DNA of 64,000 bases from contig CM068319.1 in NCBI GenBank assembly GCA_034766995.1, forward strand, positions 19,627,422 to 19,691,421. The letters are read 5' to 3'. This DNA comes from Acanthacorydalis orientalis. Taxonomy: Eukaryota > Arthropoda > Insecta > Megaloptera > Corydalidae. The notes beneath the pieces are model-generated. The model had not been told where the DNA came from. It saw only the letters and a program-made list of their open reading frames with translations, and did not search any database. Every line of letters begins with the position of its first letter. Position 1 is the stretch's first letter. Below are positions 58,497-64,000 of this stretch, one piece after another. A program made the translations under genes and the position numbers.

Positions 58497-58531
<35 letters not shown>
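58497..58531. repeat. (TA)n microsatellite
   Basis: About 17 TA units. Confidence 0.95.
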
Positions 58532-58532
<1 letters not shown>

Positions 58533-59189
58533 GTAATCTCTTATAAATGTTCTATATTTTCAGTGGTGATAGAGATAATTAAGATTAGAACCAATACTAT
58601 TAAGCAAAAATTAATTTTTTATTGTTAGATTTGTTTGGGTTAAAGTTCTTTACGAGAAAATGATTAGCCATTTTGTAACTAACGATTATTCCAAGAGCAG
58701 AAAAGAAAAAAAACGTGTATGATAAAAACGTAATTTATTATTATATTCTTTAATAAAACTGAACGTATCTAATTAAATAGAATTTTTGAAGATCTGTAAT
58801 TTTGAATTAACAGTAATATCTCTTTCTTTACTAGTACTTGGAAGTACTAAAATGTGTTTAAAAAAGTTTATATTAATGCATTTAAAAAAAAAAAATCCAC
58901 CAGAATGAATAAACATAATCTTTTAGTTGAAATTTTCTTAGAATAAGCTATAAATCGGTAAATCGTAAGATAGTATACTTTATTAAGAGTTACATATTTT
59001 TAATTTATTTTGGTAGATTATTTTCAGAAGCATTGTGAATTAACTAAATTAGATAATTGTCATAGGAATATCTTTGACACTTTGTATAACTCCATTCATT
59101 GACAATTATTCTCTCAACTTAAATTTTTTGTTTTTTTATTATTCATATATACTATACATGAAAATCTTGAATATTTATAATTGAGCATC

Positions 59190-59191
<2 letters not shown>
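58532..59191. other. AT-rich non-genic stretch
   Basis: Nothing recognisable. Confidence 0.5.

Positions 59192-59221
<30 letters not shown>
59192..59221. repeat. (TA)n microsatellite
   Basis: About 15 TA units. Confidence 0.95.
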
Positions 59222-59223
<2 letters not shown>

Positions 59224-60439
59224 TGGCTTTTTAGTGTTCTGGCATGATTAATTTCTTAAAAAGGCCAAATATCCTTGATAAATATCTATATATTTTTTTA
59301 CAATTAAGTTTCTCTTAGTTTCTCTTTATAATATTTTCATAATTACATTTTTCCTTTTTTTAATCAATAGTGCTTTAATAATATTATGATATTGTGAAAT
59401 AATAATTTTGTTCTTTAAATGCATACCAAGTATTAATAAACTAAACATTGGTACAGTATTTTTAGAGATAGAGTAAAAGTAGATTTTATACTTTTAAGCC
59501 GTAAGTCTATTTAATTTTGTCTTTTTAATACAATAAAAACATTGCTGCTACTTTTGTTATTTATTAATTTACATATCTGTTAGAATCACGGGCAATTTAT
59601 TACACAGAAATTATATTATATAAAATTGTATCCTTTACTGGTCCAATAAATTGTTTTGTAATAAATTCTTAATAATTAATTGTTAATAATCACAGATGAA
59701 AGTAATTTCAGGATTGTATTCGTACCTGATATATTTTCTTTGCATATTGTAGGTATTTCATCAAATTCACAAATATTAAATTTACATAAAATAAAGCAAA
59801 TATCAAACGTTAAATATAATCAAAGCAGAAATATCAAACTGCAATCATTTTCCGCACGAATATTTCCATTGTTTTTAAAGAAGTGAATTTATTTAAAAGA
59901 AATTCCTGCGAAATTAATTTTATAAAAAAAATTCAGTGCGAAAATATTTTCAACTAAATTCTGTTTTAATTAAGTCGAAAAATACTTTACTCACGTAATT
60001 TTATTCTTGAACGTTTGAAATAAACGTTCTACTGCCGATAAATCAATAAACGACGTATTTTTGATGTTACGGTCCGTTAAAGCCGCTTAACGTTCAACTC
60101 AACGTATTATTCCTCTTCATACATTTTGATCAAGAAAAAATAAAATAACCTACTTCAAATGCACAAGATTTGATATCAAAGTCACGACAATCTTATGGTT
60201 TTTACGCCGTTCGAAAACCTTTTATCGTTTTCCCCCTTACCCATTTATATTTACTTTATCCGTTACAGAACCGTAGGAAATAAGTACATTATACTTAGAT
60301 ATTTTACATCCTTTTATTTTTGTGAATAGTATATAAAAAACATAAGTATCTCGTGCATGTCGTAAAATAAAATGAGATTTTGTGTAAGCAGTAACATACG
60401 TATAGTAACACATATATGTAGAAACATACATATATTTAA
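59222..60439. other. AT-rich stretch
   Basis: A more balanced patch at 60000-60240 includes a small hairpin (GAACGTTT 60009-60016 with AAACGTTC 60022-60029). No gene is supported. Confidence 0.5.

Positions 60440-60489
<50 letters not shown>
60440..60489. repeat. Interrupted (TA)n microsatellite
   Basis: TA units with one GTA interruption at about 60462. Confidence 0.95.
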
Positions 60490-60621
60490 TCGTTTATACA
60501 GGATTACAAAATTTTCATTTCTATAAAAAGCAAAAACGTATTATGTATTTTTTATTCAGGAAATGAGTTATATGGATTACAAAATGTTCTGTTAGCTTAA
60601 CTCGTTTAATAAGTAATTCTA

Positions 60622-60624
<3 letters not shown>

Positions 60625-60667
<43 letters not shown>
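60625..60667. repeat. (TA)n microsatellite
   Basis: About 21 TA units. Confidence 0.95.
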
Positions 60668-60670
<3 letters not shown>

Positions 60671-61184
60671 TACAAAAAGACTGACTTCGCCTAAAATGAT
60701 CCTCTTTAAAATAATCTTCCTCTTTAACGTAGTTTCCATTTCATTTTCAATTTCATGAAATAGTCCAGAAACGTTTTTTTCTAGAATTGGCCATAGATCA
60801 TTTAGTTATTTTTATTATTCTCTAGTAAATATTCTTTCTGTATATCTACAGTTCCAGGATAAAATGTATTGTCAAATTTATTTTACACATTAATATAACT
60901 TGATGTAAATAGAAAAGTAAATAGAGTATTTTACTTTGTTTACTTATTATTATATAAGTGGTATGGTGGTATTTATTTTCATGGCCAATGAATATTCTTA
61001 TTTGATATTTATTAAATTTATTTTCATTTTATAAATATCCAGTTCTGATCTGCATGCTTTTTAACAGCTTAGAAATTAAGGCGTGTTGAGCCGAATTTTG
61101 TCAATAAGATACTATTTTTCGATCACTAATTTATAGTATTAGAAAATATTATATGTATGAATTTTAAATAAATAAATACCTTTA

Positions 61185-61189
<5 letters not shown>
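60668..61189. other. AT-rich spacer
   Basis: Nothing recognisable. Confidence 0.45.

Positions 61190-61215
<26 letters not shown>
61190..61215. repeat. (TA)n microsatellite
   Basis: About 13 TA units. Confidence 0.9.
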
Positions 61216-61498
61216 TTGTAATGTAATACAACTGGGATCTATTTTCTCAAACATATAAAAATAGTCTTCAAAAAATATATATATTCAATATAACTAAAAT
61301 AATATATTTTTAAGACACAAAAGCATATATTAAAAAACAGTGTGTTTCACAAATACAGAACAGTCGTCCGGAAATCTAAAGAAATCATATAATACATTCC
61401 AATGTTATAAAATTTATTACATGTAAAATGAAAACATCATAGGGACATTGCTTTGATAGTCGCGCTTGCGACGCTTTTCATTCAAACTACATGAAAAC

Positions 61499-61648
61499 AT
61501 GGAAATTGAAAATTGTGTTTTACAACAACGACAATGGATGGGACATTTTATTGATGAATATAAAATGGAATATGTGAATAAATACATACATCAATATATT
61601 GAATATGTATGCATAAATAAAAGGTTTGTCATGTTAATAAAGAAATGA
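61499..61648 (+). CDS. Weak 49-codon ORF
   Basis: An ATG in good context (GAAAACATGG) starts a polar product (MEIENCVLQQRQWMGHFIDE..., then Tyr/Lys/Ile-rich) ending 12 bp before a (TA)n tract. There is no family and no transcription evidence. Its second half looks like AT-rich background. Confidence 0.08.
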   Translation: MEIENCVLQQRQWMGHFIDEYKMEYVNKYIHQYIEYVCINKRFVMLIKK

Positions 61649-61656
61649 CAATTTGA

Positions 61657-61659
<3 letters not shown>

Positions 61660-61703
<44 letters not shown>

Positions 61704-61707
61704 GTAT
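61660..61707. repeat. (TA)n microsatellite
   Basis: About 19 TA units, then GTATATGTATA. Confidence 0.95.
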
Positions 61708-61886
61708 AATATTATGTTCATGTAATACTCATAAAATATTTTTTATTAGTAAAAATATTCACTCTTCTACATTATTCCTTATTATACGAGTTTCACCCTA
61801 AAAAAGGTAAAGTGATTCCAGTACATTTCAGAAAAAGAAGTTTAGTTTGAAACTAAATTTATCAAATAATTTACTTGTAATGTTTT

Positions 61887-61888
<2 letters not shown>

Positions 61889-61919
<31 letters not shown>
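61889..61919. repeat. (TA)n microsatellite
   Basis: About 15 TA units bordering the G+C-rich island. Confidence 0.95.
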
Positions 61920-61921
<2 letters not shown>

Positions 61922-61959
61922 AATCTCGTAAAAGAAACATTAGAAACAAACGTATAAGT

Positions 61960-62640
61960 TCGATGATGCATCAAAAAAGTAGTGACAAATAACGACGGAA
62001 CAAACGTCACTCTATTGAAACCGCAGTGAAAGAGCGAAGTTTATTTTTGTTATTTTCTGAGCATTCCTTGTATAGAGAGATTGAGTGTAGTGTAGACTTC
62101 GTCGAACAAGCAATAACGAAGAAAAAGGAAAGAACGTCACGGGAAGGCAAATCGTGATGAAAGTAAATTGTCTAGAAATCCTTCAACGCAAAACCCACCC
62201 GCGTACATGTACACCGCTGTAATAGGAAAGTAGTGGTGGCTGAAGTCTAGTGTCTGTAGTAGTAGTAGTAGTACAGGCTCAGAGCAAACCACCCGCGGGT
62301 CTTTTCTTCCTTCAGTCGCACATAATCTACATCATCCCTCTTGGTCATTATACGCGTGATTGGCTTTGGCATGTTCTCATTTATTTCGTTTTGCGGAACA
62401 CGTCTGCTTGCTCGCTTGACTCGAACTCGTTTCCATATTTTCACGAATTCCGATTCGATTTGTTTTCCTCGTTTCTCACCTCACCCGCGCGAGTACCTTT
62501 TTCCCATTCTTCTATATTATTTATTTATCGAACACTGGCATGTTCGACATATCTGTTTTATTTATGTATAGTTCGTAACGTTTTTATTTCAGATACAAAG
62601 AATTTCGAAATGTTTAAATCCTAATTCTGTCGATATGAAG
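61960..62640. promoter_or_regulatory. CpG-rich island, possible promoter or 5' UTR
   Basis: The largest G+C-rich block in the window, with CpGs throughout (ACCCACCCGCGTACATG, CCACCCGCGGGTC, CTCACCCGCGCGAGTACC). It holds a (GTA)6 triplet run at 62255-62272 and pyrimidine-rich stretches. A 124-codon plus-strand frame (62250-62624, no ATG) and a 65-codon minus-strand frame (62247-62444, basic, VKIWKRVRVKRASRRVPQNE) both cross it, and neither has a known motif. GGGTGAGGTGAG on the minus strand near 62480 is donor-like. It most resembles an insect promoter with a non-coding first exon. Direction and gene are unknown. Confidence 0.3.
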
Positions 62641-63547
62641 CAATTTATGTCGTGAAAAAATATTTGAGGATTGACTTTATTATTAATATTACACTTATAA
62701 ACCAACGCACATATAGATATATCCTTTTTATGTTTTTGTTAATGCTTTTCTTTCTATATATATAAAATCAAAATTACTCACAAAAAATTCTATGACGTCC
62801 ACTTATTTATTTATGGCGTCAAGTTTTCTATGGTACCAAATATGTTTATATTATATATAAAATAATACGTTGCAATCTATCTGTTTTTTCCCAGATCTGA
62901 CCAAAAAACCAAGATTAAGATTTTCGTTGCCAACTCATATTTCCTTCTTTTTCCATTTAACGGCATATACAGGTTAATGGGTATCTGACGACTCCTGGGA
63001 CGGTAACCACGTACAAGACTTTTCTATTTTTTTTCCATCTCATGACAAGCAAGTGCACAATTTCGGTCCTAAAAAAATTTGCAAATTGTGATTTTTTCTC
63101 ATATAATGACAGCAAATGGAGATTAACATTCTGGTTATAATTTGATGATAATAGATACATCTGAAGACAAATATTGGTTATCGAATCATTAAGACTCCCG
63201 GAATTGTAGCTACGTTGTGAGTTTTCTTTTACCATTTCATGAAAATGGTGAAAGAAGAACAGCGAAAATCTGTCACAAAAAAGTCTATCTGTGATAATAA
63301 TTGGACATAAAGAAGTTTTAAAAAAAATGTTTATTGTTTCATTCGATTACATTTACATGGTTATAATTGACAAATGAGGAAGCGCAGCGAGCAGGGGGCG
63401 AAGAAACCTAGATTTATATAATTTATTATTATTGTTTGTTTAACTCAAATAGTATTATTCATAAAACGTGAATCTGTGAAGTAAATATTTTTATTTTTAT
63501 GTGTTAAAATAAAAAAATAATATTTTTAAATTTTATATATATATATA
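62641..63547. other. Non-genic stretch with degenerate internal similarity
   Basis: At 62915-63240 loosely similar ~50-bp segments recur (ending in TTTTCCATTTAACG, TTTTCCATCTCATGAC and TTTACCATTTCATGAA). The 92-codon minus-strand frame (62957-63235) has no motif. A short TA run ends at 63547. Confidence 0.4.
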
Positions 63548-63733
63548 CATAGGTGATTCAATTAGTGAAAACGCAAAAATTAAAAATACCATGTTATTTT
63601 TTATTTTGTATTTTAGTTAAATTCTGTACTAAAATACAATAAAAGTAAAATACTAAATAAAAAATAACATGATTTTTGTAATTTTTGTGTTTTTTCAATA
63701 CTTTTATGTGGAAGTTTAATTTGAATCACCTGT
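63548..63733. mobile_element. Hairpin MITE (~185 bp)
   Basis: GGTGATTCAA (63552-63561) faces TTGAATCACC (63721-63730), with TA just outside both ends. Homology continues inward on both arms (CAAAAATTA and CATGTTATTTTTTATTT against its complement), and the centre has a perfect 12-bp stem (TTGTATTTTAGT / ACTAAAATACAA). The whole sequence folds into one long hairpin. It is too short to code. TA flanks suggest a Tc1/mariner-class MITE. Confidence 0.75.
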
Positions 63734-64000
63734 ATTAGCTTATTGTTTAGTTAAATTTTTATTCAAAAATATTTATACATATATATTCTAATAAGAAGAA
63801 TAGTTATTCGTACCGCTGAAAAATACATAAAATAAATTGTACGTTTTTCCAAATGGTTGTTAACGTCATCACTGATTTGCTACTAACGAAAAAAACCGTA
63901 TGCCACGTTTCTGAATTTAATGAACTGTCAACTGATTACAACTGTTACTGATTAACCACCATAAATCGGTATGTTTTAACTTTTCGAGCAAACTTTTCAA
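63734..64000. other. AT-rich right edge
   Basis: Nothing recognisable. G+C rises slightly from 63840. Confidence 0.4.

Noticed and set aside
62957..63235. 92-codon minus-strand ORF and loosely repeated ~50-bp segments
   Set aside because: No motif, and the internal similarity is too weak and pyrimidine-rich to call a real repeat by eye.
1..64000. CRISPR arrays, operons, ribosome binding sites, bacterial or viral genes
   Set aside because: No regularly spaced direct repeats with unique spacers, and no gene clusters. Composition and transposons are those of an insect nuclear genome.

Overview
Kind of sequence. This is a very A+T-rich eukaryotic window (by eye about four fifths A+T) with no confident intact protein-coding gene, no rRNA and no tRNA. 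It carries several mariner-family DNA transposons, two piggyBac-like miniature elements and about fifty-five (TA)n microsatellites. That mix fits an insect nuclear genome, and a hymenopteran (bee, ant or wasp) is the best guess. The taxon is inference from composition and transposon types, since no conserved host gene is present to anchor it. The window reads as a gene desert or the inside of a very large intron.

Transposons. A mauritiana-type mariner on the minus strand (1134-2396) keeps recognisable terminal repeats and a broken transposase. A cecropia-type mariner (17588-18862) has canonical length, paired ends and D(34)D spacing, but its second catalytic acid is now Ser and the frame is broken many times. 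Four short relatives (4342-4909, 9460-10000, 51383-51971, 56099-56668) have both ends and remnants of only the DNA-binding half of a transposase. An internally deleted irritans-type element (13013-13784) still has perfect 21-bp terminal repeats. Two TTAA-flanked elements (34841-35100, 54188-54725) look piggyBac-derived, and a hairpin MITE lies at 63548-63733.

Other repeat structure. A ~450-bp unit occurs twice in opposite orientation (37299-37745 and 41037-41484), with a (TA)n tract at the same internal position in both. A 91-bp unit occurs twice in direct orientation (23467-23557, 25397-25487), each copy running straight into (TA)n. A 170-bp spacer-free palindrome sits at 36841-37010, and a perfect 20-bp inverted repeat encloses a (TA)n tract at 19978-20079. 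(TA)n tracts, often compound with GT, GA, CT or TCTA runs, recur about every 1.1 kb.

Possible coding traces. Islands of higher G+C hold frames that look more protein-like than the background. These are a decayed minus-strand coding segment (21518-21892), a 159-codon minus-strand frame broken only by TGA (26124-26600), a plus-strand frame broken only by TGA (57811-58251), a 145-codon open stretch (45598-46035), and small ORFs at 8388, 12126, 38510, 39282 and 47390. None matches a family I can name, and each is given low confidence. CpG-rich islands near 5.6-5.85 kb and 62.0-62.6 kb look like promoter or 5' UTR regions rather than coding sequence.

Nothing here forms an operon or pathway. The biology is that of decaying transposons, miniature derivatives moved in trans, and TA-repeat growth linked to repeats.
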